DNA of 64,000 nt, from the NCBI RefSeq assembly GCF_000344155.1, contig NZ_BAOQ01000015.1, positions 1-64,000 of the forward strand, read 5' to 3'. The translations under genes were made by a program, and so were the position numbers. This stretch comes from Gordonia paraffinivorans NBRC 108238. Lineage in GTDB: Bacteria; Actinomycetota; Actinomycetes; Mycobacteriales; Mycobacteriaceae. The notes under the pieces are model-generated. The model saw only the letters and a list, made by a program, of their open reading frames with translations, had not been told where the DNA came from and did no database searches. Positions 36,173 through 45,382 of this stretch are shown here, in pieces (within the stretch, counting starts at the first letter, position 1; the number at the start of each line of letters is the position of its first letter).

Positions 36173-39100
36173 TCACTGCCAGTCCCTGGATCTGGTCCCC
36201 ACCCGAAGATCCATGCGCTGCAACCGATCTGCAACGACGGTCACAGCCCCCTCCGCGTTCTGCACCCGACCGCGCACGATCAACGCCGGTGCGGTCTGCG
36301 CCAGTACACGGTACCGCGTCCAGAGACCCACGGAACACACCACATTGACCATGCCGGTCTCGTCCTCGAGATTGATGAAGGTCACCCCCGACGCCGTCGC
36401 CGGCCGCTGCCGGTGGGTCACCGCTCCCCCGACCAGAACCCGGGCGCCGTCGCGCACCGACAGCAGCCGGTCGGCCGGCAGGACCCCCATCGCGTCCAGG
36501 CGCGGACGCAGGAACTGCGTCGGATACGACTTCGGGGTGATGCCGGTGGCCCAGGCGTCGGTGGCGGACAGTTCGACGTCGGACAATCCGGGCAGCGTGG
36601 GAGTCGATGTCGCGGGCCGCAACTCGAGCTGGTCGTCGCGCACGGTGGCGGCGGCCCCGGCCTCCCACAGCGCCTGGCGCCGGCTGAGGCCGAAACAGTC
36701 GAAGGCGCCGGCACCGGCCAGTCCTTCGAGTTCTTTGGCGGTCAGCCCGGCGCGGCGGGAGACATCGGAGATGTCGGTGTACGGCCCGTCGGCACGGCGA
36801 TCGACGATGCGCTGTGCCACCTCCGCACCGACCCCGCGCACCTCGTCGAGCCCGAGCCTCACATCGAGGCCCTCGTTCTCCAGGGTCGCGTGGGCGAGGG
36901 AGGCGTTGATGTCGGGCCGGTGGACGGCCACCCCATGCCGCCGGGCATCGGCGACCAGCGTCTGCGGCGAGTAGAAGCCCATGGGCTGCGCCCGCAGCAG
37001 CGCGGCGCAGAACGCGGCCGGATGGTGCAACTTGAACCACGACGAGTAGAAGACCAGTGACGCGAAGCTCTGCGAATGACTCTCCGGGAAGCCGAAGTTC
37101 GCGAATGCGGCCATCTTCTCGAAGATGCGGTCGGCGGTGTCGCCGGTGATCCCGTGCAACCGTTCCATGCCCTCGTAGAAGCGCTTGCGCAGCCGCTCCA
37201 TCTTCTCCGGCGACCGCTTGGAGCCCATCGCCCGGCGCAGCTGGTCGGCCTCCGATGCGTCGAAGCCGGCGACGTCGACGGCCAGCTGCATCAGCTGTTC
37301 CTGGAACAGCGGCACGCCCAGCGTGCGTTCGAGGGCCTTGTGCATCGACGGGTGTTCGACGGTCGGCGGCTCCTGCCCGTTGCGCCGTTTGATGTACGGG
37401 TGCACCGAGCCGCCCTGGATGGGACCGGGGCGGATGAGGGCCACCTCGACGACGAGGTCGTAGAAACAGCGCGGCTTCAGTCGCGGGAGGGTCGCCATCT
37501 GCGCCCGCGACTCCACCTGGAACACCCCCACCGAGTCGGCGCGGCAGAGCATCTCGTAGACGGCGGGTTCGGAGAGGTCCAGGGTCGCCAGGTCGACCTC
37601 GATCCCCTTGTGTTCGGCGACCAGGTCGATCGCGTAGTGCAGCGCCGACAGCATGCCCAGGCCCAGGAGGTCGAACTTCACCAGACCGATGGCCGCGCAG
37701 TCGTCCTTGTCCCACTGCAACACGCTGCGGTTCTCCATCCGCGCCCACTCGGTGGGGCAGACGTCGGCGATGGGCCGGTCGCAGATCACCATCCCGCCGG
37801 AGTGGATTCCCAGATGCCGTGGCATGCCGAGGATCTCGCCGGCGAGTTCGGCGACGTCGTCGGGTGCGGTGTCCGGCGATTTCGACCAGGCGTCCTGCTG
37901 ACCGGGCGCGTAGCCGAGCGCACGCGCCATGTCGCGGATGGCCGACCGGCCGCGGTAGGTGATGACGTTGGCCACCTGCGCGCTGCGATCGCGCCCGTAC
38001 CGGCGGTAGACGTACTGGATCGCCTCCTCGCGCCGGTCGGATTCGATGTCCACGTCGATGTCCGGGGGCCCGTCGCGCTCCGGGGCGAGGAACCGCTCGA
38101 ACAGCAGCCCGTTGGCGACCGGGTCGACGTTGGTGATGCCGAGCGCGTAACAGACCGCGGAATTGGCCGCGCTCCCCCGGCCCTGGCACAGGATGTCGTT
38201 GGCCTTGCAGAAGTCGACGATGTCGGCGACGACGAGGAAGTAGCCGGGGAACGAGAGCGCCTCGATGATGGCGAGTTCGTGTTCGATCTGCCGGTAGGCC
38301 TGCGGATGTTCGGCCGGCGTCCCGTAGCGGCGACGTGCGCGCGTCATGGTCAGTTCTCGCAGCCAACTCGCCTCGGTGTGCCCCTCCGGGACGTCGAACG
38401 GCGGCAGCTGCGGTGCGATGAGGCCCAGCCGGAAGGCGCAGTCCGAGGCGATGCCGACCGCGTTGTCGATCGCGTCGAGGTGCGCGGGCATCAGCCGCGC
38501 CATCTCGTCGCCGCTGCGCAGGTGGGCACCGGCCACCCCGGGCATCCAGCCGCCGATGGTGTCGATGTCGGTGCGTGCGCGAACCGCGGCCATCGCCATC
38601 GCGAGCCGGCGGCGTCGGGGTGCGGCGAAGTGCGCGCCGGTGGTGGCCACGGTCGGTATGCCGGCACGGGCCGCGAGACCGGCGAGCACGGCGTTGCGCT
38701 CGTCGTCGTCGGGCAGCCCCTGCGCGGTGAGTTCGCAGACGACGTTGTCGCGACCGTAGATCTCGAGCATCTCCCGCAGCGCGATCTCCGCCGCCTGCTC
38801 CCCGCCGCGGTCGAGGGCGCGCCGGACCGCCCCCTTGCGGCATCCGGTGAGGATCAGCCAGTGCCCGTCACCGGCGCCGGCCAATGCGTCGCGGTCGTAT
38901 CGCAGCAGCCCCTTCTCCCCTGCGACCATGTGCGCGTCGGCGATCGCGCGCGACAACCGCCGGTAGCCCTCGCCGTCGCGCGCGAGCACCAGCAGGTGCT
39001 CGCCCGGCGGATCGTTGTGCCCGGTCCGGGCGGCGTCGGGCTCCAGCGACAGCTCCGACCCGAATACCGTCGGCATCCCGAATTCCCTTGCCGCCTCGGC

Positions 39101-39457
39101 GAATCGGACGATGCCGTAGAAACCGTCGTGGTCGGTGATGGCCAGCGCCTCCAGACCGAGTCGCTGCGCCTCCTCCACCATCTCCTCCGGCATCGACGCG
39201 CCGTCGAGGAAGCTGTAGGCACTGTGCGCATGCAGTTCGGCGTAGGCCACCGACGACGCGCCGCGCGAGATGTCGGCGGCCTGGTAGGCGCCGCGCTTGC
39301 GCGACCACGCCGGGCTGTCGCTGCCGTCGCCCGGAAACATCGCGTGGTCGCTGTCGTCGGGGCCGAACTCCGTCCCCGGCCGACCGCCGCCGGGCGCCCG
39401 GCCGGAGAGCACCCGCTCCATCTCCGACCACGTCGGAGGCCCCTGATCCCAGCCCAC
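36173..39457 (-). CDS. dnaE2: Error-prone DNA polymerase III alpha subunit DnaE2
   Basis: A 1094-residue C-family polymerase for damage-induced mutagenesis. It has an N-terminal PHP domain (AYAELHAHSAYSFLDGAS, TDHDGFYG), the catalytic palm triad in PDIDVDIESD, helix-hairpin-helix and a C-terminal OB fold (GVTFINLEDETGMVNVV). Start GTG 39457 gives MGWDQGPPTW, matching the mycobacterial N-terminus. A perfect LexA box lies 13 bp upstream. Its partners ImuA' and ImuB are encoded 3-5 kb away, and together they form the mycobacterial mutasome. Confidence 0.97.
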   Translation of the reverse strand: MGWDQGPPTWSEMERVLSGRAPGGGRPGTEFGPDDSDHAMFPGDGSDSPAWSRKRGAYQAADISRGASSVAYAELHAHSAYSFLDGASMPEEMVEEAQRLGLEALAITDHDGFYGIVRFAEAAREFGMPTVFGSELSLEPDAARTGHNDPPGEHLLVLARDGEGYRRLSRAIADAHMVAGEKGLLRYDRDALAGAGDGHWLILTGCRKGAVRRALDRGGEQAAEIALREMLEIYGRDNVVCELTAQGLPDDDERNAVLAGLAARAGIPTVATTGAHFAAPRRRRLAMAMAAVRARTDIDTIGGWMPGVAGAHLRSGDEMARLMPAHLDAIDNAVGIASDCAFRLGLIAPQLPPFDVPEGHTEASWLRELTMTRARRRYGTPAEHPQAYRQIEHELAIIEALSFPGYFLVVADIVDFCKANDILCQGRGSAANSAVCYALGITNVDPVANGLLFERFLAPERDGPPDIDVDIESDRREEAIQYVYRRYGRDRSAQVANVITYRGRSAIRDMARALGYAPGQQDAWSKSPDTAPDDVAELAGEILGMPRHLGIHSGGMVICDRPIADVCPTEWARMENRSVLQWDKDDCAAIGLVKFDLLGLGMLSALHYAIDLVAEHKGIEVDLATLDLSEPAVYEMLCRADSVGVFQVESRAQMATLPRLKPRCFYDLVVEVALIRPGPIQGGSVHPYIKRRNGQEPPTVEHPSMHKALERTLGVPLFQEQLMQLAVDVAGFDASEADQLRRAMGSKRSPEKMERLRKRFYEGMERLHGITGDTADRIFEKMAAFANFGFPESHSQSFASLVFYSSWFKLHHPAAFCAALLRAQPMGFYSPQTLVADARRHGVAVHRPDINASLAHATLENEGLDVRLGLDEVRGVGAEVAQRIVDRRADGPYTDISDVSRRAGLTAKELEGLAGAGAFDCFGLSRRQALWEAGAAATVRDDQLELRPATSTPTLPGLSDVELSATDAWATGITPKSYPTQFLRPRLDAMGVLPADRLLSVRDGARVLVGGAVTHRQRPATASGVTFINLEDETGMVNVVCSVGLWTRYRVLAQTAPALIVRGRVQNAEGAVTVVADRLQRMDLRVGTRSRDWQ

Positions 39458-39469
39458 ACCGCCAGTCTA

Positions 39470-39485
39470 TCGAACATGGGTTCGA
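39470..39485. promoter_or_regulatory. LexA (SOS) box upstream of dnaE2
   Basis: TCGAACATGGGTTCGA is a perfect match to the mycobacterial SOS box TCGAACnnnnGTTCGA, 13 bp before the dnaE2 start. It lies in the 161-bp divergent gap with the acyl-reductase gene, so LexA could influence both directions. Confidence 0.95.
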
Positions 39486-39618
39486 ATGGATATTCTCGCC
39501 GAACCCATTGCACTGGCCCGATTTAGGTGTCACTCTGAGTACCAGACAGATTCCATCTCCTTCGGGGGGAGGGGACATCGAGCGGGACCTGGCGCCCGCG
39601 CATCACGATGGGATCATC

Positions 39619-41559
39619 ATGACCAGCTACTTCATCACCGGAGGCAGCGGATTCATCGGTCGGCGTGTCATCGAGCGTCTTCTGACCGTCGACCCCGATG
39701 CGACCGTCCACGCACTCGTGCGCGAGTCGTCGCGGTCCGCCTTCACCGCCATGCTCGACGAACTCGGCGCGGGTGAGCGCGTGACACCCGTCGTCGGCGA
39801 CCTGACCAGTCCGGGCCTCGGCATCGACCCGGCCGGGCTGCCCGACATCGACCACGTCGTCCACCTCGCCGCGATCTACGACATGGCCGCCGACGCCGAG
39901 TCGCAGCGAGAGGCCAACGTGCTCGGCACCTCGCGGGTCGCCGACTTCGCGATCGCCCGCGACGCACTCATGCACCACGTGTCGTCGATCGCAGTGGCCG
40001 GCGACCACCGCGGACGCTTCACCGAGGCCGATTTCGAGGTCTGCCAGGGTTTTCCGACGGCGTATCACCGCACGAAGTTCGAGGCCGAACGCGTCGTGCG
40101 CGAACGCGAGGGTCTGCGGTGGCGCGTGTACCGCCCGTCGATCGTGGTCGGCGACTCGCGGACCGGCGAGATGGACAAGATCGACGGCCCCTACTACTTC
40201 TTCGGGCATCTGGCGATGCTCGGCCGGCTGCCTCGTGTGCTGCGCCTGCCGATGCCGGATCTCGGCCGGCTCAACATGGTGCCGGTCGATTACGTCGCCG
40301 CAGCGATGGTCGCGCTGATCGCCGTGCAGCCGGATCGCAGCGGACTGGTGTTCCACCTCGGCGACACCCGGTCGTTGACGACCACCGAGATGTACAACGC
40401 CCTCGCCCCGGCGTTCGGCGCCCCCAAGGGATTCGACGCGGTCCCGCACCGCCTGGTCGAGCCCGTGCTGAACCTCTCCGGCATGGGGGCGGCCAAGGTG
40501 GGGCGCGATCTGATCGCCGCACAACAGGGCATCCCCGCCGCGGTGCTCGACGCGGTCTCGCTGCCGGTGGAGTTCTCTTCCGACGCCACGATCGCCGTCC
40601 TGCACGATCACGGCATCAGCGTGCCGGACTTCACCGAATACGCGCCCGGGCTGTGGCACTACTGGTCCCACCATCTCGACCGTTCGCGCAACCGGCGTCG
40701 CGATCCCCGCGGACCGCTGGTGGGCAAGAACATCCTCATCACCGGGGGTTCGAGCGGCATCGGCAAGGCGACCGCCCGCATGTGCGTCGCCCGCGGCGCC
40801 AACGTGATCATCGTGGCCCGCAACGCCGACGAACTCGACGCGGCGGTGGACGAACTGAATTCGACGACCAGCAAGCAGGGCATCCCGCCCGGGCGCGCGG
40901 TCGCCTACCGGTGCGACATCACCGACGAGGAGTCGGTCAACGCACTCGTCAAATCGGTGCTCGCCGAACACGATCACGTGGACGTGCTCGTCAACAATGC
41001 CGGGCGGTCGATCCGCCGCGCCGCGATCAACTCGGTGGACCGCGCCCACGACCACCACCGGGTCATGGCGGTCAACTACTTCGGGGCGGTGAATCTCACC
41101 CTCGGCCTGCTGCCGCACATGGTGGAACGCCAGTCCGGCCACATCGTGAACGTCACCTCGATCGCGGTGCAGTCCCGCGGGCCGCGGTTCGGCGCGTACG
41201 CGGCGTCGAAGGCGGCGCTGGAGGCGTTCGGCGACGTCACCGGGACCGAGACCGTGTCCGATCACGTGACGTTCAGCAATGTTCGTCTGCCGCTGGTCAA
41301 GACGCGGATGATCGAGCCGACCGAGGCCTACCGCGACCAGCCCGGGACCTGGGACGTCGACAAGGCCGCGGCACGCGTGCTGCACGCGATCGTCCACCGG
41401 CCCAAGCGCGTGAGTTCGGTGTTGGGTACGATCGCCGAGATCGGTCATCGGCTGACCCCGGAGCTGACCACCCGCATCCTGCACCAGGAGTACCTGCTGG
41501 TCGGCGAGTCGGCCGCGGCGATGGGCCGCCGCCCCCGCACGGGTGGTCGCGACGCGTGA
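39619..41559 (+). CDS. Two-domain short-chain dehydrogenase, fatty acyl-CoA reductase-like (AcrA1/Rv3391 type)
   Basis: A 646-residue fusion of an extended SDR and a classical SDR. Domain 1: NAD(P) motif ITGGSGFIGRR at residues 6-16 and YxxxK in YHRTK. Domain 2 (from about residue 370): ITGGSSGIGKATA, NNAGRS and YAASKAALEAFG. Both halves retain catalytic residues. Such fusions reduce fatty acyl-CoA to aldehyde and/or alcohol for wax or ether lipid synthesis; Rv3391 (acrA1) has the same size. Start ATG 39619; the upstream frame is not conserved-looking. Its stop overlaps the next start (GTGA). Confidence 0.82.
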   Translation: MTSYFITGGSGFIGRRVIERLLTVDPDATVHALVRESSRSAFTAMLDELGAGERVTPVVGDLTSPGLGIDPAGLPDIDHVVHLAAIYDMAADAESQREANVLGTSRVADFAIARDALMHHVSSIAVAGDHRGRFTEADFEVCQGFPTAYHRTKFEAERVVREREGLRWRVYRPSIVVGDSRTGEMDKIDGPYYFFGHLAMLGRLPRVLRLPMPDLGRLNMVPVDYVAAAMVALIAVQPDRSGLVFHLGDTRSLTTTEMYNALAPAFGAPKGFDAVPHRLVEPVLNLSGMGAAKVGRDLIAAQQGIPAAVLDAVSLPVEFSSDATIAVLHDHGISVPDFTEYAPGLWHYWSHHLDRSRNRRRDPRGPLVGKNILITGGSSGIGKATARMCVARGANVIIVARNADELDAAVDELNSTTSKQGIPPGRAVAYRCDITDEESVNALVKSVLAEHDHVDVLVNNAGRSIRRAAINSVDRAHDHHRVMAVNYFGAVNLTLGLLPHMVERQSGHIVNVTSIAVQSRGPRFGAYAASKAALEAFGDVTGTETVSDHVTFSNVRLPLVKTRMIEPTEAYRDQPGTWDVDKAAARVLHAIVHRPKRVSSVLGTIAEIGHRLTPELTTRILHQEYLLVGESAAAMGRRPRTGGRDA

Positions 41560-42641
41560 TCGACACCCCGTACCTGGAGGTCGACGTCGACCGCCTGGAC
41601 CGCAACCTCGCCGCGCTCGCGGCGTCGGCCCGCCGGGCCGGGGTCGACGTCCGGCCTCACGCCAAGACCCACAAGTGCGCCGAGATCGCACGCAGGCAGA
41701 TCGATGCCGGCGCGGTCGGGCTGACGGTCGCGACCGTCGGGGAGGCCGAGGCCTTCGCCGACGCCGCAGGCATCACCGGCTGCACCGACCTGTTCATCGC
41801 ATTCCCGCTGTGGGCCGGAGCGGAGAAGTCCGCCCGGCTCCGTGCACTGGCCGAGCGCGTGTCGCTGCGCATCGGCGTCGACTCCGTCGAGGGCGCACGG
41901 CATCTCGCCGGGTCGCTGGACTCGGCGCCGGTGCAGGTCCTCGTCGAGGTGGACTCCGGACAGCACCGCACCGGCACGGCGCCCGATCGGGCCGGCGAGG
42001 TCGCGGCCGCGGCGTCGGCCGCGGGACTCGACGTCATCGGGGTCTTCACCTTCCCCGGCCATTCGTACGGACCCGGCCAGACACGCCGCGCCGCGGCGGT
42101 CGCCGAGGTGGAGGCGCTGGCCGTCGCGGCCGAGAGCCTGCGCCGGGCCGGTGTCGAACCGCGGGTGCGCAGCGGCGGCTCGACCCCCACGGTCGGCCTG
42201 CTCGGTGAGGTGGGGTCGGGTGTCCTCACCGAGATCCGGCCCGGGGTGTATCCCTTCAACGACGCCCAGCAGGTCGAGATCGGCTCCTGCGGTTTCGACG
42301 ACGTCGCCCTCACCGCGGTGGCCACCGTCGTCCGACGCGACTGCCGGCGGATCGTCCTCGATTCGGGCAGCAAGATCCTCGGCGCGGACCGGGCCGCCTG
42401 GGCGACCGGGTACGGCCGGCTCCTCGACCACCCCGACGCCCGCATCGTGCAGCTGTCCGAGCATCATGCGGTGGTGGAGTTCGGGCCGGACACCCCGACC
42501 GACGACATCCCGCGTGTCGGGAGCCTCGTGCGAGTGGTGCCGAACCACGTCTGCAATGCGGTCAACCTGGTCGACGAGCTGATTGCGATCGACGGCGAGG
42601 ACACCCGCTGGCCGGTGATCGCGCGGGGCCGCAACAGCTGA
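41556..42641 (+). CDS. D-serine dehydratase / D-threonine aldolase-like PLP enzyme (fold type III)
   Basis: A 361-residue alanine-racemase-fold PLP enzyme from GTG 41556, overlapping the reductase stop. The PLP lysine is in RPHAKTHK near residue 33, SGGSTPT binds the PLP phosphate, and the C-terminal PNHVCNAVN supplies the His-x-Cys zinc site of DSD1-type dehydratases. Likely reactions are D-serine or D-threo-3-hydroxyaspartate dehydration or D-threonine cleavage. It is co-translated with the acyl reductase, an unusual pairing. Exact substrate is not evident. Confidence 0.8.
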   Translation: MIDTPYLEVDVDRLDRNLAALAASARRAGVDVRPHAKTHKCAEIARRQIDAGAVGLTVATVGEAEAFADAAGITGCTDLFIAFPLWAGAEKSARLRALAERVSLRIGVDSVEGARHLAGSLDSAPVQVLVEVDSGQHRTGTAPDRAGEVAAAASAAGLDVIGVFTFPGHSYGPGQTRRAAAVAEVEALAVAAESLRRAGVEPRVRSGGSTPTVGLLGEVGSGVLTEIRPGVYPFNDAQQVEIGSCGFDDVALTAVATVVRRDCRRIVLDSGSKILGADRAAWATGYGRLLDHPDARIVQLSEHHAVVEFGPDTPTDDIPRVGSLVRVVPNHVCNAVNLVDELIAIDGEDTRWPVIARGRNS

Positions 42642-42661
42642 CGCGGTATCGGCGGGGCGGT

Positions 42662-44257
42662 TCACTCGTACACCCCTTCGACGATCCACTCCCCTCCCCG
42701 ATAACACAGCAGCAGCGCCCGAGAGTCGTCGAGCAGGACCTGTGCGCGTGCGACGAGACCGCCGGCCGCCGATCGATCGAGGTCGGCCGGCCACGGTCCC
42801 GCCCACCAGCTCAGACCCCAGCAGGCCGGGCGGCCACGCCCGGCGGACTCCGGCAGGCGGACGGTCACCGGCTCGGCCGAGAACGCGCCCCGCTCGGTCA
42901 CCGTCACCGGACCGCCGGACGCGTCGAGCACGCAGATGGCGGTCTCCACCAGCACCGCCGGGGTGGGTTGCGGCAGGCTTCCCGGCCAGGGCGCCGACGG
43001 GTCGCGTTGCGGCGTGGGCTCGTCGCCGAGGGCGACCATGGTGATCCGCTCGGCGGGTCCGCGACCGCCGCTGAGCACCGGGATGCGGACCGCGTCGCCG
43101 CCCAGCAGGCCCTGGATGCGGACCAGGGAGCGTCGGGCGCGTTCCTCGGTGTCCGGGTCGTCGGCCCGGCCGTCGGAGATCTGATGGTGCAGGGCACCGG
43201 CCTCGACGACCTCCACCGGTTCCAGCCGTAGCCGCACGATCGGGGAATCCGGCCGATCCTGCGTCCGCCCGCGCCGCCCGCCGGTCAGCCAGCCCTCCAG
43301 CTGCCACCGGATGCGGTCCGCGGTCGACTCCGGCGTCAGCGGCTGTGCGCAGTGCCAGGTCCGCGAATGGTGTTGTCCGCGTTCGGTGGTCGCCTCGATG
43401 GTCAGACGCGTGCAGGCGACCGCGGCGTCACGCAACCGCCGGTGCAGTCTCTCCGCGAGCGTGCGGCCGATGAACGCGGCGACGTCGATCCGGTCGACCG
43501 GCGGGTCACAGGCGTGGTCGACGGTCAGCTCGGTGGGGACGTACCGGCCCGACGGCACGCGGCCGGGCAGCGCGTTGGCCAGCCGGTGCGCGACGACCGC
43601 ATCCCGCGCGAATCGGGTCGCCACGTCGGTGATGTCCATGTCGGCGAAGGCGCCGATGGTGGAGATGCCCAGCCGCCGCAGCAGGTCGACCAGTTCCGTC
43701 CTGGACGGATCGGCGAGGCTCGGTTCGAGGGCGAGGTCGGCAATGGGCCGGTCGGCGAGGTAGGCCCGGTCACCGCCCGGGGGCACCTGGTGTCCGTGCC
43801 GGGCGGCGAGGACCGCGGTGAACACCTCGTCGGCGATGCCCACCTGCGATTCGATGCCGCAGGCCGACACCACGTCGACGAGTTCCTCGGCCAGCGTCTC
43901 GATGCCGCCGAAGTAGCGGGCCGCGCGATCACCGGGGATCACCACGAGCCCGGGTCGCAACACCTCGAGGGTCGGGATCAGCTCGGCCACCGCGGCCACC
44001 ACCGGTTCGAACAGGCGGCGGTCGCGCCCCTCGTCGGCGGTCACGACGGTCATCTCCGGGCACACCGCCTGGGCCTGCCGCTTGCGCATGCCGCGCCGGA
44101 CCCCGACCGCCCGTGCCGACGCCGAACAGGCGACGACCCGGTTGGCCGACAGCACCGCCACCGGATGCAGCGACGGCAGGTCGGATTCCGCGGCCGCGGC
44201 CATGGCCGGCCAGTCCGGGCACCAGAGCGCGAGGGTGCGTCTGCTCATCGTCGTCAT
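42662..44257 (-). CDS. imuB: ImuB, catalytically inactive Y-family polymerase-like mutasome protein
   Basis: A 531-residue protein with a Y-family polymerase fold whose first motif reads TLALWCPDWPAMAAAAE, where active polymerases carry the metal-binding DMDxFFA motif; the acidic residue is missing, as in mycobacterial ImuB. It bridges ImuA', DnaE2 and the sliding clamp. ATG 44257 lies 4 bp after the imuA' stop; ATG 44248 is equally possible. It converges with the D-serine dehydratase-like gene. SOS control comes through the imuA' promoter. Confidence 0.92.
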   Translation of the reverse strand: MTTMSRRTLALWCPDWPAMAAAAESDLPSLHPVAVLSANRVVACSASARAVGVRRGMRKRQAQAVCPEMTVVTADEGRDRRLFEPVVAAVAELIPTLEVLRPGLVVIPGDRAARYFGGIETLAEELVDVVSACGIESQVGIADEVFTAVLAARHGHQVPPGGDRAYLADRPIADLALEPSLADPSRTELVDLLRRLGISTIGAFADMDITDVATRFARDAVVAHRLANALPGRVPSGRYVPTELTVDHACDPPVDRIDVAAFIGRTLAERLHRRLRDAAVACTRLTIEATTERGQHHSRTWHCAQPLTPESTADRIRWQLEGWLTGGRRGRTQDRPDSPIVRLRLEPVEVVEAGALHHQISDGRADDPDTEERARRSLVRIQGLLGGDAVRIPVLSGGRGPAERITMVALGDEPTPQRDPSAPWPGSLPQPTPAVLVETAICVLDASGGPVTVTERGAFSAEPVTVRLPESAGRGRPACWGLSWWAGPWPADLDRSAAGGLVARAQVLLDDSRALLLCYRGGEWIVEGVYE

Positions 44258-44261
44258 CCCG

Positions 44262-45035
44262 CTAGTTCGCGACGGCCAGAACCGGGCGGACGGCGGTCGT
44301 CGAGACCATCTCGACGGTGCGATCCGCCCCCTGTCCACGGACGACGAGCTCGACCTCGGTGTTCTGCGACTGCCGCCCCCGTCCCGATGCGGTGACCTGA
44401 AGGCGCATCCCGCCGATGCGCCCGTAGCCGCTGCGCGCCGAGTCGAGGTCGGTGGGCGCCGACACCAGCGGCGCGTGCCGGTAGGTGAGCACGCGCGCGG
44501 AGATGCTCAGCTGCGCCCCCGGCCATCCGGCGCCGGCGACCAGCAGGACCGACGACTGCTTGCGGACACGGCCGGCCACGACCCGGGCCCGCGACGGGGC
44601 GACCGAGTCCGTCCCCGAGCCCGTCGGCCCGAGCCGTCCGAGGACCACCAAATCCATGCCGTCGAGCAGCACCGCGGCGACCTCGACCGGATCGGCCCCG
44701 GGCTCCGGGACGGTCGCGATGCGCGAGAGGTCGGCCCCCATCTCCACCGCCGACAGCAGGCTCAGCCGCGGCATCCCGACGATCCCGACCCGGCCACCGG
44801 CGCGGGTCACCGACGCGACGAGCGCCACCAGCAGCGAGTTGGCACCGTCGAACCGAGCGACGATTCCTCGCGGGATGCCGTTGTGCGGCAACACCTCCGA
44901 CAAGGCTTCCGGGATCGGCAACACCCCTGCGGACGGATCACGGACCTCCACCGAGGACTGGTCGGGGCGTCCGGACATCGCCGCCAGGCGGCGACGCAGA
45001 ACCGTCAGTTCATCGGCACGATCCGACACATCCAT
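44262..45035 (-). CDS. imuA': ImuA', SOS mutasome accessory protein
   Basis: A 257-residue RecA-like-fold remnant required with ImuB and DnaE2 for induced mutagenesis. Visible features are PIPEALSEVLPHNGIPRGIVA, then VALVASVTRAGGRVGIVGMPRLSLLSAVEMGADLSRI, the ImuA/SulA-like core without a good Walker A. Start ATG 45035 has GGAGAG 5 nt upstream. imuB follows after 4 bp. A near-perfect LexA box lies 123 bp upstream. Confidence 0.9.
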   Translation of the reverse strand: MDVSDRADELTVLRRRLAAMSGRPDQSSVEVRDPSAGVLPIPEALSEVLPHNGIPRGIVARFDGANSLLVALVASVTRAGGRVGIVGMPRLSLLSAVEMGADLSRIATVPEPGADPVEVAAVLLDGMDLVVLGRLGPTGSGTDSVAPSRARVVAGRVRKQSSVLLVAGAGWPGAQLSISARVLTYRHAPLVSAPTDLDSARSGYGRIGGMRLQVTASGRGRQSQNTEVELVVRGQGADRTVEMVSTTAVRPVLAVAN

Positions 45036-45382
45036 GACACTCTCCAGTCGCGTGGTGACACTCGAGCGAGCCGGGAAGTTGCTGCGCCATCTGCGTTGAA
45101 CAGGTCGAACAGGTCTGGAAACGACCGTCGAGACCGAGGTCTCGCCGCAACGATCATTCGAACACCTTTTCGATACCCAGAGAGTAGGACCACCCACCGA
45201 CAAGCGTCAAACATCGAGGACAGGACATCGGAGAACACGCGTAACATGTTGCACGGGAGCCTCTTTCGCCACATCCGACCCGCAGGGAGCACGAAATCGC
45301 GGGTTGTGGACGGGATCGCCGTTCGACGGCCGACGCCGCCCCAACCCACAATCGGTCCCCAGGCCCATACGGCCGGCAGGAC
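45036..45382. other. Intergenic region upstream of imuA' with SOS promoter
   Basis: These 347 bp hold the imuA' control region; apart from the LexA box at 45158-45173 I see no gene. Part has lower GC than its surroundings. The leader between box and start is about 120 nt, longer than for dnaE2. Confidence 0.5.
45158..45173. promoter_or_regulatory. LexA (SOS) box upstream of imuA'-imuB
   Basis: TCGAACACCTTTTCGA differs from TCGAACnnnnGTTCGA at one position (G to T in the right half). It is 123-138 bp upstream of the imuA' ATG and no other gene starts in this gap, so it probably controls imuA'-imuB. Confidence 0.88.

Noticed and set aside
36108..38843. 911-codon minus-strand frame overlapping dnaE2 in another phase
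   Set aside because: Arg/Gly/Pro-rich out-of-frame translation of dnaE2; the DnaE2 frame contains all polymerase motifs.
37076..39526. 816-codon plus-strand frame opposite dnaE2
   Set aside because: Shadow caused by high GC at third positions; no recognisable domain and it would run through the LexA box.
39508..39618. N-terminal extension of the two-domain reductase
   Set aside because: Sequence before ATG 39619 lacks similarity to SDR N-termini, and the Rossmann strand begins within 6 residues of that ATG.
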